64,000 nucleotides of DNA, taken from positions 1-64,000 of the forward strand of contig CAVPTW010000039.1 of NCBI GenBank assembly GCA_963708735.1, given 5' to 3'. The stretch is from JAGPUQ01 sp963708735 (GTDB lineage: Bacteria; Pseudomonadota; Gammaproteobacteria; Pseudomonadales; Porticoccaceae). The notes beneath the pieces were generated by a model. That model saw nothing but the letters and a program-made list of their open reading frames with translations. It was not told where the DNA came from and searched no databases. Of this stretch, positions 54,018-62,481 are shown piece after piece. Made by a program: the position numbers and the translations under genes. Positions within the stretch are counted from its first letter, which is position 1, and every line of letters begins with the position of its first letter.

Positions 54018-54772
54018 CGCGGGTGGGGTTTGAGCCCGGTATGCAGTGCCACGATGCCGCCGGTCATATTGTAGTAGCGGGTGTCCGCGAAGCCCGCCTC
54101 CTCCATCATCGCGCGCAGCCCTTCCTGGTTCGGGTGCATGCGGATGGATTCGGCGAGGTAGCGGTAGCTGTCGGCGTCGCCCGCGACCAGACTGCCCATG
54201 CGCGGCAGGATCCGGAACGAATACTGGTCATAGAGTTTGGCGACCAGCGGATTGGCGGGGTGGGAGAACTCCAGCACCAGCAGGCGTCCCCCCGGTTTCA
54301 GCGCCGCGAGCATGGCGCGCAGCGCGCGCTCCTTGTCGGTGACATTGCGCAGGCCGAAGGCGATGGTGATGCAGTCGAAGCTGTCGGCGGGAAATGGCAA
54401 TTGTTCCGCATCGGCCTGGACGTAAACGACATTGCCCGCGATGCCCTTGTCCAGCAGCCGATCGCGGCCGACCCCGAGCATGGCGGCATTGATGTCGGCC
54501 AGTACCACCTGCCCGGTAGGGCCGACCTGGGTGGCGAGTTCAGCGGCGAGATCACCGGTGCCGCCCGCGAGGTCGAGCACGCTCTGGCCCGGCCGGAGCG
54601 CGGCCATGGTCAGCGTCGCGCGCTTCCAGAGTCGGTGCAGACCGCCCGACATCAGATCGTTCATCAGATCGTAACGAGAGGCGACCGAGTCGAACACACG
54701 CGCCACGCGCGCGGCCTTTTCGGGACGGGCGACGCGTTCAAATCCGAAGTGGGTGGTGTCCTGATCGTTCAT
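54014..54772 (-). CDS. ubiE: ubiquinone/menaquinone C-methyltransferase
   Basis: 252 residues from ATG 54772. THFGFERVARPEKAARVARVFDSVASRYDLMNDLMSGGLHRLWKR, SVLDLAGGTGDLAAELA and ITIAFGLRNVTDKERALRAMLAALKPGG are UbiE signatures. It methylates the benzoquinol ring with SAM. It is the first gene of the ubi-his-tat run. Confidence 0.96.
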   Translation of the reverse strand: MNDQDTTHFGFERVARPEKAARVARVFDSVASRYDLMNDLMSGGLHRLWKRATLTMAALRPGQSVLDLAGGTGDLAAELATQVGPTGQVVLADINAAMLGVGRDRLLDKGIAGNVVYVQADAEQLPFPADSFDCITIAFGLRNVTDKERALRAMLAALKPGGRLLVLEFSHPANPLVAKLYDQYSFRILPRMGSLVAGDADSYRYLAESIRMHPNQEGLRAMMEEAGFADTRYYNMTGGIVALHTGLKPHPR

Positions 54773-54848
54773 CGTGGGCCGCCAGCTTGCGGCCACTATT
54801 GTACACGGCCCCGCGTCGCGGGCGTCCGCCAGCGGGACGCCGCGGCGC

Positions 54849-56540
54849 TCAGCTGAGGTAGCGTTCCCGGCGTGAAGCCTTGAGGCGCGCGAGATCGACG
54901 ATCACCAGGCCATCGACGCAGTTGCCGAAACCGGGATCGACATTGAATCCCGCGAATTGCACGCCGCCGGGTTCGCACAGTTCCGCGTACTGTTTGTAGA
55001 GGGTGGGAATGCTGAGATTCATCTCCCCCAGTTCACGCTTGAGTTGCTGGAATTCTTCGCGGTAGCAGGTGCCCGGATACCGGGTGTTCAGCTCGGCGCG
55101 CCGATCCGGCGGGATGACAAAGGGGTGCCGGGCCACCGCCAGGGTTTGCAGTGCCGGGAAATGACTTTGGTAAAAATGCACCAGCAACTCCAGCGCGGGG
55201 CGCGGGTAGGCGCCGCTCAGACTCACCGGCCCGAACAGATAGCGGTGCTGCGGATGCCTGCGCAGAAAGGCCCCGATGCCGTACCAGAGATAATCCAGGC
55301 TGCGTTTGCCCCAGTATCCCGGCTGCACGAAGCTGCGCCCGAGTTCGAGGCCCTGCGCCAGGTAGGGAGTCATCCCGGAAGTGAAGTCGAACAGCGTACG
55401 GGTGTAGAGCGGCAGCCCCGTATTGGCCGGACAAAACCGGTAGGCGCCGGCAATCTCCCACTCCCGCTCATCCCACAGCACCAGATGCTGATAATGTGGA
55501 TCGAAGCGGTCGATGTCCCGCCGCAGGCCGGAACCTTCCTCCACCGCACGAAAGGCCAGTTCCCGCAGGCGGCCGATTTCGCGCATCACCGTGGAGTCGC
55601 CCCGGTGGCAGTACAGATAGATCTGCTTGTCGTCGGCGGTCGTGCCGAGCTGCTCGCAGGCCGCCACTTCGGTGCGCAACTGCTGGCGGTTCTCGGGCTG
55701 TGCGATGGCGACTTCAGTGGAGAACAGCCCGGGACGGTCACTGCCGACGCGGTACAGGTGGCGCCGGAACAGCTTGGCTTTTTGCCGGGGCGGAATATCA
55801 AGGCGCTGGTAATTGCGAAAACTGATCGGCTGGCCGATGCGCACATCGATGCAGCGTTTGGCCTGTTTGAACATTTCCCGCACCAGCCACAGCGTCGACA
55901 GCGGTCGCGCCAGGAAGGAGAGGGCGTAGAAAAACGCCGAATTGCGGCCATCCACATACACGGGCAGTATCGGTGCCCGGGTGGTGCTGGCGATGCGCAG
56001 GAAGCCGGTGTGCCACTTGCCGTCGCGCACGCCCTTGGCGCCGAAGCGGGACACCTCCCCGGCCGGAAAGATGATCAGGGCGCCTTCCCGTTCGATAAAC
56101 TCCCGGATCGCGCGCAGATTCTGGCGCGGCGTGTTGCCGCCCATGTTGTCCACCGGGAGCAACAGATCGCCCAACGGCTTGATCGTGGTCAGCACGTCAT
56201 TGGCGACCACCTTGACGTCCGGGCGAATCTCGCGCACCAGTTTGAGCAGAGCCAGGCCGTCGAGCGAGCCGATGGGATGATTGGCCGCGATCACCACACG
56301 GCCGCGTGTGGGAATGTACTGGCGTTCGCGATCGCGCAGGCGGTAGGAAAAATCGAAGTAGTCGAGCGCCTGCTCGACGAAATCAAAGCCCTTCAGATGC
56401 GGATAGTTGGTCTCGAACTGCCGGATTTCCTTTTCGTGAAACAGCAGCCGCAGCGCGGTGACCAGGGGTTTGGCCAGCAGCGGGCGGTCGATAAAAAAGC
56501 GCGGATAGCGCTCCTGAACAAAGCTTTCCACGTCGAGCAT
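54849..56540 (-). CDS. OlsF-like bifunctional acyltransferase (PlsC plus GNAT)
   Basis: 563 residues. The N-terminal half is a glycerol-acyltransferase domain with VVIAANHPIGSLDGLALLK and FPAGEVSRFG. The C-terminal half (from about 290) is an N-acyl transferase of the OlsB type (YLYCHRGDSTVMREIGRLRELAFRAVEEGSG, RDIDRFDPHYQHLVLWDE). This two-domain order is that of OlsF, which makes ornithine lipids alone, adding the 3-hydroxyacyl group with one half and the second acyl group with the other. Ornithine-lipid synthesis is inferred from architecture only. Confidence 0.75.
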   Translation of the reverse strand: MLDVESFVQERYPRFFIDRPLLAKPLVTALRLLFHEKEIRQFETNYPHLKGFDFVEQALDYFDFSYRLRDRERQYIPTRGRVVIAANHPIGSLDGLALLKLVREIRPDVKVVANDVLTTIKPLGDLLLPVDNMGGNTPRQNLRAIREFIEREGALIIFPAGEVSRFGAKGVRDGKWHTGFLRIASTTRAPILPVYVDGRNSAFFYALSFLARPLSTLWLVREMFKQAKRCIDVRIGQPISFRNYQRLDIPPRQKAKLFRRHLYRVGSDRPGLFSTEVAIAQPENRQQLRTEVAACEQLGTTADDKQIYLYCHRGDSTVMREIGRLRELAFRAVEEGSGLRRDIDRFDPHYQHLVLWDEREWEIAGAYRFCPANTGLPLYTRTLFDFTSGMTPYLAQGLELGRSFVQPGYWGKRSLDYLWYGIGAFLRRHPQHRYLFGPVSLSGAYPRPALELLVHFYQSHFPALQTLAVARHPFVIPPDRRAELNTRYPGTCYREEFQQLKRELGEMNLSIPTLYKQYAELCEPGGVQFAGFNVDPGFGNCVDGLVIVDLARLKASRRERYLS

Positions 56541-56643
56541 GGCGGTCTCCGGTCGGTCCCTGGATGCAGGATAACGAAGAAACCATATAACAGTGCTTTG
56601 ACGGAACCGTGACAGGGGCGAATGGCTGCCCCGTCGCCCTGTG

Positions 56644-57447
56644 TTAGCTGACGTGCCCCAGATGGCGGCTCACAATCTGCAGCATGGGCTTGAAGATGCG
56701 TGGCGTGGTAGCGACCACATGGCCGGAGTCGAGATAGGTGTCGCCGCCCTGAAAGTCGCTCACCATCCCGCCCGCTTCGCGCGCCAATAGTACGCCGGCG
56801 GCGATGTCCCAGGGCTTGAGGAACATCTCCCAGTAGGCATCGCAGCGCCCGGCGGCGACGTAGGCGAGATCCAGCGAGGCGACTCCCATTCGGCGGATGC
56901 CCGAGGAGTCGGCGGCGAGTTCCCGAAGGCACTCCAGATAGGCGTCCATCTCGGCGAAGGGGGCGCCGCTGAAGGGGATACCGGTGGCGAACAGCGCACC
57001 GGCGGCGTTGATCCGCCCCGATACCCGGATGCGCTTGCCGTTGAGGAAGGCGCCATGCCCACGGCTGGCGGTGAATTCCTCGCCTTTGGCCGGATCGTAG
57101 ACGACGCCGTGCTGCAGGCGACCGCCGTGGCGAAACGCGATCGAAACCGCGTAGTGGGGAATGCCGTGGATGAAGTTGGTGGTGCCATCGAGGGGATCGA
57201 TGATCCACTCGCTGTCCGTATCGCGCCCCGTCTGAGTTCCGCATTCTTCGCCGATGAACGTGTGGTCCGGGTAGGCGCGGCGCAGCTGTTCGATGATGAG
57301 TTTTTCCGAGGCGCGGTCTATTTCGGTGACGAAATCGTGCTGGCCCTTGGAGTCGATGCGCACCCGGTCGATGCGGCTGCTGGCGCGCAGGATCAGATCG
57401 CCGGCAGCGCGGGCCGCGCGCAGCGCAATGGTCAGCATCGGTTGCAT
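56644..57447 (-). CDS. suhB: inositol monophosphatase family protein SuhB
   Basis: 267 residues from ATG 57447. TEIDRASEKLIIEQL, GEECG, EWIIDPLDGTTNFIHGIPHYAVSIA and the late KPWDIAAGVLLAREAGG are the metal-dependent phosphatase motifs. Besides the phosphatase fold, SuhB has a role in rRNA transcription antitermination in E. coli. It is divergent from trmJ, the usual neighbour. Confidence 0.94.
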   Translation of the reverse strand: MQPMLTIALRAARAAGDLILRASSRIDRVRIDSKGQHDFVTEIDRASEKLIIEQLRRAYPDHTFIGEECGTQTGRDTDSEWIIDPLDGTTNFIHGIPHYAVSIAFRHGGRLQHGVVYDPAKGEEFTASRGHGAFLNGKRIRVSGRINAAGALFATGIPFSGAPFAEMDAYLECLRELAADSSGIRRMGVASLDLAYVAAGRCDAYWEMFLKPWDIAAGVLLAREAGGMVSDFQGGDTYLDSGHVVATTPRIFKPMLQIVSRHLGHVS

Positions 57448-57477
57448 TGCTGTTCCGGACGGGTGGAAGCGGGCGCG

Positions 57478-57534
57478 CAGTTTAGCAGAGCCGCATCCTG
57501 CCGGGTCGGCCCGTCCCGACGCTCTGCTAAACTG
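57478..57534. promoter_or_regulatory. 14-bp inverted repeat between suhB and trmJ
   Basis: CAGTTTAGCAGAGC (57478-57491) and its exact inverse (57521-57534) are 29 bases apart and face the two divergent genes, 31 bases from suhB and 25 from trmJ. Each arm contains TAAACT read toward its gene, which could be a mirrored -10 element, or the pair could bind a dimeric regulator. Confidence 0.6.
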
Positions 57535-57558
57535 CGGTTCTGCCATCGGGGTTCCACA

Positions 57559-58386
57559 ATGAGGGGTTCGTTCGCCAGCGTACGCGTGGTGCTGGTCAAT
57601 ACCAGCCATCCCGGCAATATCGGCGCCGCCGCGCGAGCCATGAAAAACATGGGGTTGGAGCGACTTTATCTGGTGGCTCCGCAGGAGTTTCCGGCGCCGC
57701 GCGCGCTCTGGCGAGCGGCCGGGGCCGTGGATGTGCTGGAGCGCGCCGTGGTCGTCGAGAGTCTGGCGGAAGCGGTGGCCGACTGCGGCCTTGTGGTCGG
57801 CACCAGCGCCCGCGAGCGGCGGATTCCCTGGCCGCTGCTCGATCCGCGCGAATGCGGGCAGCGGGTATGGCAGGAATCGGCGCACCACGAGGTGGCGCTG
57901 GTGTTCGGTCGCGAGGATCGCGGACTGACGAACGATGAGCTGGCCCAGTGCAGCTACCATGTCCATATCCCGGCCAATCCCGACTACAGCTCGCTCAATC
58001 TGGCCGCCGCCGTGCAGGTGCTGAGCTACGAGCTGCGGATGGCCGCGTTGGCGGCGACTGGTGAGGCGCGGTCCCCGGACTGGGATGTACCGCCGGCGCC
58101 GGCGGCGGACCTCGACCTGTACTTCGAACATCTCGAACGCGTTCTGGTGGAGATCGGGTTTCACGATCCCGCCAATCCACGCCAGACCATGGTTCGCTTG
58201 CGGCGGCTGTTGGCGCGCATCCGGCCCGATCGCATGGAGCTGTCGATCCTTCGGGGGGTGCTCACCGGAGTGCAGAATCTCGCCTGGCGGTTGCGCACCG
58301 CGGTTGCTGCTCAGGGCAGCAATCCTTCCGCGCAAGTCAAGGATGCGCCGGCAGTGCCGCCGATCGAGGATCGGCAAGCCAGGTGA
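57559..58386 (+). CDS. trmJ: tRNA (cytidine/uridine-2'-O-)-methyltransferase TrmJ
   Basis: 275 residues from ATG 57559. It is a SPOUT knot enzyme: VVLVNTSHPGNIGAAARAMKNMGLERLYLV, ALVFGREDRGLTNDEL and IPANPDYSSLNLAAAVQVLSYE. TrmJ methylates position 32 of tRNAs. The C-terminal helical extension (about 180-275) is of the length usual for TrmJ rather than TrmL. Confidence 0.94.
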   Translation: MRGSFASVRVVLVNTSHPGNIGAAARAMKNMGLERLYLVAPQEFPAPRALWRAAGAVDVLERAVVVESLAEAVADCGLVVGTSARERRIPWPLLDPRECGQRVWQESAHHEVALVFGREDRGLTNDELAQCSYHVHIPANPDYSSLNLAAAVQVLSYELRMAALAATGEARSPDWDVPPAPAADLDLYFEHLERVLVEIGFHDPANPRQTMVRLRRLLARIRPDRMELSILRGVLTGVQNLAWRLRTAVAAQGSNPSAQVKDAPAVPPIEDRQAR

Positions 58387-58524
58387 TGGCAGGCGCCGGG
58401 AAGCGCGATGGGACTTACGGCCTGGCACCGCCGCTTCGGACTTGGCGCCATGCCGCCTTGCGAGCAAGATTTGCGAAGCCGCAATGACACTGAGTGAGCC
58501 GGTCCGGTGTTCTTCCCCACCTTT

Positions 58525-58554
58525 CCTCAATGAAGCAAACCTCAATGAAGCAAA
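58525..58554 (+). repeat. 15-bp tandem duplication before iscS
   Basis: CCTCAATGAAGCAAA occurs twice in succession and ends six bases ahead of the iscS ATG, where the ribosome site would lie; no strong Shine-Dalgarno sequence is seen. Confidence 0.85.
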
Positions 58555-58560
58555 TCCCCC

Positions 58561-59733
58561 ATGAAATTTCCCATTTACTTTGACTACGCCGCCACCACTC
58601 CGGTGGATCCCCGTGTCGCAGCCCACATGGCCGGATTTCTCACTGCTGACGGGGTATTCGGCAACCCGGCGTCGCGCTCCCACAGCTATGGCTGGCAGGC
58701 CGAGGCTGCGGTCGAGGAAGCGCGCGCGCAGGTGGCGGAGCTGGTGGGCGCGGATCCCCGTGAAATCGTCTGGACTTCGGGGGCCACCGAAGCGGACAAC
58801 CTGGCGCTCAAGGGTTGTGCCCAGGCGCATCGCGACCGGGGCCGGCACCTGATCACCTCCAAGATCGAACACAAGGCGATCCTCGACACCTGTGCGCATC
58901 TGGAGACCGAGGGTTTCGAAGTCACTTATTTGGATCCCGATGCGGAGGGCCTGATTCAGCCCCAGGCGGTGGCTGCGGCGCTGCGCGACGACACCATTCT
59001 GGTGTCGGTGATGCACGTCAACAACGAGATCGGCACCATCAACGACATCGCGGCCATCGGCGAAGCCTGTCGTGCGCGCGGTGTTCTCTACCATGTGGAC
59101 GCGGCCCAGAGCGCCGGCAAGATCGTCATCGATTTGTCCCGCCTCGCGGTGGATCTGATGTCGTTTTCGGCCCACAAGATCTATGGCCCCAAGGGTGTGG
59201 GTGCGCTCTACGTCCGGCGCAAACCCCGGGTGCAGTTGCGGGCGCAGATGCACGGCGGCGGGCACGAGCGGGGCCTGCGGTCCGGAACCCTGGCCACCCA
59301 TCAGGTCGCCGGCATGGGGGAGGCGTTCCGGATTGCCGGCGCGGAAATGGCCGCCGACAACAGGCGTATCGGCGTCTTGCGCGAGCGGTTCTGGAACGCC
59401 GTCTGTGATCTTGGGGGTCTGTACCTGAACGGTTGTCCGACGCAATGTGTGCCCGGCATTCTCAACCTGAGTTTCGCTGGTGTGGACGGCGAGACCCTGC
59501 TGCTGGCGCTCAAGGATCTTGCGGTGTCGACGGGGTCGGCCTGCACCTCGGCCAGCCTCGAACCCTCCCATGTCCTGCGCGCGCTGGGTATCGGGGACGA
59601 GCTCGCCTACAGTGCACTGCGCTTCAGTATGGGCCGGTTCACCACTGCGCAGGAAATCGATCATGCCGCGGCGACCATTCGCGCCACTCTGGCGCGATTG
59701 CGCGCGCCCGGTACTTTGCCCCTGGGGCGCTGA
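58561..59733 (+). CDS. iscS: cysteine desulfurase IscS
   Basis: 390 residues. Numbering follows E. coli IscS: PLP Lys206 in SFSAHKIYGPKG and catalytic Cys328 in STGSACTSASLEPSHVLRALG. The chain ends about 14 residues earlier than the 404-residue E. coli protein, trimming the tail that contacts IscU. iscR is not upstream and iscU is not downstream, so it is an isolated iscS. It supplies sulfur for Fe-S clusters and tRNA thiolation. Confidence 0.9.
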   Translation: MKFPIYFDYAATTPVDPRVAAHMAGFLTADGVFGNPASRSHSYGWQAEAAVEEARAQVAELVGADPREIVWTSGATEADNLALKGCAQAHRDRGRHLITSKIEHKAILDTCAHLETEGFEVTYLDPDAEGLIQPQAVAAALRDDTILVSVMHVNNEIGTINDIAAIGEACRARGVLYHVDAAQSAGKIVIDLSRLAVDLMSFSAHKIYGPKGVGALYVRRKPRVQLRAQMHGGGHERGLRSGTLATHQVAGMGEAFRIAGAEMAADNRRIGVLRERFWNAVCDLGGLYLNGCPTQCVPGILNLSFAGVDGETLLLALKDLAVSTGSACTSASLEPSHVLRALGIGDELAYSALRFSMGRFTTAQEIDHAAATIRATLARLRAPGTLPLGR

Positions 59734-60030
59734 GCCGGCATGGCGCTATCCGAGCGTTTTCCTCGCTACCGCCGCGGGCCTGCCCCAGGCGCGTTTGCAG
59801 ACGTTGGTGGCGATGGCTCATGCCGGGGTGTAAGGCAGAGCGCGCGTTGTTTTCAGCCGCCGCCATAAAAGGCTTGCCCGGTAAGGAGCGGCCAGAGTTG
59901 GTCGAGGCAGCGGTAATTGCGCGTATGACGTTATACTCCGCGGCACCGGCCGAGGAATTTCCCCCAGAGCAATACTGTGGGGCGACGCACTCGCCATGGA
60001 CCTTGTCATGGACCTTGTGAAGGAGTGAAC
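59734..60030 (+). other. intergenic leader region of the GGDEF/EAL gene
   Basis: No sizeable gene. TATACT at 59932-59937 is a good -10 hexamer without a clear -35 partner. At 59996-60028 a ten-codon frame MDLVMDLVKE, made of a 12-base repeat, ends two bases before the next small frame. Confidence 0.4.
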
Positions 60031-60135
60031 ATGAGGACCGCCGCCATTCTCGCCTGGCAGCGGGGCTGTGGTGACGGGTTTCCAGAGCGCTGCGTTGTGG
60101 TGTCAGTTCCGCTCCGTTCGAAACCGCACCCGTGA
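60031..60135 (+). CDS. 34-residue upstream open frame coupled to the GGDEF/EAL gene
   Basis: ATG 60031 follows an excellent ribosome site (AAGGAG, five bases upstream) and reads MRTAAILAWQRGCGDGFPERC to a stop at 60135. That TGA overlaps the GTG at 60132 of the next gene (GTGA), the classic coupling arrangement. The downstream GTG has no ribosome site of its own, so translation of this small frame may feed the signalling gene. No homology is recognised. Confidence 0.5.
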   Translation: MRTAAILAWQRGCGDGFPERCVVVSVPLRSKPHP

Positions 60136-61925
60136 GCGACATGGGAGCCGATGCATACCGACGGGTTGTCGACAGCGCCCCATTCGGGGTGTTGTTCTTC
60201 GTCCACGGTGTATGTGTCGATGCCAATCCCATGGCGCACAGGCTGCTGGGCTGCGAGCAGTGGCGACTGGTCGGGACGGCCCTCGATGGCAGTGAGCCGG
60301 CCGAGCCCGTCGCTCTGGCAGCGTTCAAGGAGCGACTCGTCACCGCCACGGCCGGTGGACTGAACTGCATCCCCTGGGTACTGCGCGCCGAGGGCGAGAT
60401 ACAGCATTTGCGGATCGATCTGGGTGCGCCTCTACCGGATTGCCCGCATGAGCTGGTGGTGACCCTGTCGGTCCAAACCCCGATCCGGGTTGCTGCTCCC
60501 GCCTGTGCTGAATCCCTGTGCGCGGGGGCTGGCGTGGCGGTGTTACCTCGGCAGTCGCCATCCCGCGACGCAGTGCTGCGCAAGCTCGGTGGCGCCGACT
60601 TGTTACGCAGTGCGGCCTATCGTGACGGCTTGACAAGTCTGCCCACCCGGCTCGCGATGGTCGAGCATCTGCGCGCGCAGCGATCCGGGCCCACGGGCTG
60701 TGCCGCCCTGATGCTGATCGATCTGGACCATTTCAAGGACATCAATGATTCCTGGGGCCACGATGTGGGCGATCGGATTCTGGTCAAGGTGGCACGTCTG
60801 CTCGCGCATTTCGCGGAATCGCTGACGGCTACACCGGGAGTGTTTCTGGCGCGCCAGGCGGGCGACGAGTTCGTTCTTTTCATACCCAATATCGGGGAAA
60901 GCGTTACCGAGGCTGCGACCCGTGCCCGACTGCTGGCAGACGCCCTGCGGGAGCGCATTTCGATACCGAATTTTCATGAAGGCAATGAATTTGTCCTCAC
61001 CGCCAGCATCGGAATTTCGCTCATCGCCGACGCTACACTGGATCCCGAGCGGGCGCTGCAATACGCCGATACCGCTATGTACGAGGCCAAACGCAAGGGA
61101 CGCAATAGCTGCGCGTTCTTTGATCGGGGTATTGCCGCCAAGGCACAGCGTCAGGTGTCGCTCAACACGCGCCTGCGCAAGGCCGTCGATAATCAGGAGT
61201 TCGCGCTCTTCGTGCAGCCGCTGGTCGATGTCAACGACGGCCGCATGGTCGGTGGCGAAGTACTGCTGCGGTGGGTCAACAGCGACCGGGTCACCAGCAT
61301 GCCCGCCGAATTCATCCCGCTGCTCGAAGCGTCGGGGTTGATCGTGGACGTGGGGCACTGGGTGATTCGCACCGCCTGCGAAAGTCTGCGCGGCTTTATC
61401 GAAGCGGGCCTCTGGACCGATGACATGCATCTCGGCATCAATATCAGCCGGCGCCAGTTTCGCGATCCCCGGCTGCTGGAAGTCATTGAGCACAGCCTGC
61501 GCAGTTACGACATCAGCCCATCTCTGATCAACTTCGAGATTACCGAAACCCTGGCCATGGAGGATGTGGACGGTGCCATCGCCAAGATGATGGCGATCAA
61601 GTCCCTCGGCGCCCATTTCGCCGTGGATGATTTCGGTGTCGGTTATTCGTCCATGATTGCCCTGCGCCGCCTGCCCTTCGATTGGCTGAAGATTGACCGC
61701 GAATTCATCCGCAACCTGCACCGCGATCCCGACGCGCGCGGCATAGTCGAGGCGATGCTCGCGGTGTCCCGGCAGTACGGCCTGCGGGTCATTGCCGAGG
61801 GTGTCGGGGATTCGGCGGCGCTGGATCTGTTGCGTCAGATCGGCTGCGACTCCTACCAGGGCGCGCTCTACAGCATGCCGGTGCCCGTGGACCGGTTTCG
61901 ACAACTGCTGGGTGCGGCCGCCTGA
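60132..61925 (+). CDS. PAS-GGDEF-EAL c-di-GMP signalling protein
   Basis: 597 residues from GTG 60132 (ATG 60141 is also possible). The N-terminal part is PAS-like (YRRVVDSAPFGVLFFVHGVCVDANPMAHRLLGC). The GGDEF domain has LIDLDHFKDINDSWGHDVGD and the active site AGDEF (243-247), with Ala for the first Gly. The EAL domain reads EVL at 376-378, with INISRRQF, FEITETLAMED, DDFGVGYSSM and LKIDREFI preserved, so phosphodiesterase activity is likely. No membrane segment is evident; it appears cytoplasmic. Confidence 0.92.
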   Translation: MSDMGADAYRRVVDSAPFGVLFFVHGVCVDANPMAHRLLGCEQWRLVGTALDGSEPAEPVALAAFKERLVTATAGGLNCIPWVLRAEGEIQHLRIDLGAPLPDCPHELVVTLSVQTPIRVAAPACAESLCAGAGVAVLPRQSPSRDAVLRKLGGADLLRSAAYRDGLTSLPTRLAMVEHLRAQRSGPTGCAALMLIDLDHFKDINDSWGHDVGDRILVKVARLLAHFAESLTATPGVFLARQAGDEFVLFIPNIGESVTEAATRARLLADALRERISIPNFHEGNEFVLTASIGISLIADATLDPERALQYADTAMYEAKRKGRNSCAFFDRGIAAKAQRQVSLNTRLRKAVDNQEFALFVQPLVDVNDGRMVGGEVLLRWVNSDRVTSMPAEFIPLLEASGLIVDVGHWVIRTACESLRGFIEAGLWTDDMHLGINISRRQFRDPRLLEVIEHSLRSYDISPSLINFEITETLAMEDVDGAIAKMMAIKSLGAHFAVDDFGVGYSSMIALRRLPFDWLKIDREFIRNLHRDPDARGIVEAMLAVSRQYGLRVIAEGVGDSAALDLLRQIGCDSYQGALYSMPVPVDRFRQLLGAAA

Positions 61926-61937
61926 GCCGGTAATTCC

Positions 61938-61967
61938 TTGTGTCGGCCGGTAGGGGAAGAGTAAAAT
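61938..61967 (+). promoter_or_regulatory. candidate promoter of ndk
   Basis: TTGTGT and TAAAAT separated by 18 bases, ending about 63 bases before the ndk ATG. Confidence 0.4.
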
Positions 61968-62030
61968 TCCGGCCCCTTATCCCCGGGGTGGCGCCACGGG
62001 CGCGATCCCGACCTACCGGAGTCCATGTTA

Positions 62031-62456
62031 ATGTCGATCGAGCGCACTCTGTCCATCATCAAGCCCGACGCCGTGGCCAAGAACGTAATCGGTGAGATTG
62101 TGGGGCGTTTTGAGCGTGCCGGGCTGCGCGTGGTCGCCGCCAAGATGCTGCGGCTGTCCCGGGAGCAGGCCGAAGGGTTTTATGCGGAACATCGCGAGCG
62201 CCCTTTTTTTGGCGACCTGGTCGCTTTCATGACTTCGGGTCCGGTGGTGGTGCAGGTGCTGGAAGGACGCGACGCCATTGCGCAGAATCGTGAGCTGATG
62301 GGCGCCACCAATCCACGCGAGGCCGCTGCGGGCACCATTCGTGCCGATTTCGCCGAATCCATCGATGCCAACGCTGTGCATGGTTCGGACTCGCCGACCT
62401 CCGCCGAGCGCGAAATCGCGTATTTTTTCACGGGCGGGGAGATCTGCGCGCGCTGA
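62031..62456 (+). CDS. ndk: nucleoside diphosphate kinase
   Basis: 141 residues from ATG 62031; an ATG at 62025 would add two residues. The phospho-accepting His117 lies in NAVHGSDS, with TLSIIKPDAVAKN at the start and GATNPREAAAGTIRADF. It equalises nucleoside triphosphate pools. It is followed by rlmN and pilF, the conserved gammaproteobacterial order. Confidence 0.97.
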   Translation: MSIERTLSIIKPDAVAKNVIGEIVGRFERAGLRVVAAKMLRLSREQAEGFYAEHRERPFFGDLVAFMTSGPVVVQVLEGRDAIAQNRELMGATNPREAAAGTIRADFAESIDANAVHGSDSPTSAEREIAYFFTGGEICAR

Positions 62457-62481
62457 GCGCGGAGTGACTCCGGGAGGCGGG

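Noticed and set aside
56644..59664. A 1006-codon minus-strand open frame
   Set aside because: Only its last 267 codons (from ATG 57447) are suhB. The rest is the antisense of trmJ and iscS, open because of high GC content.
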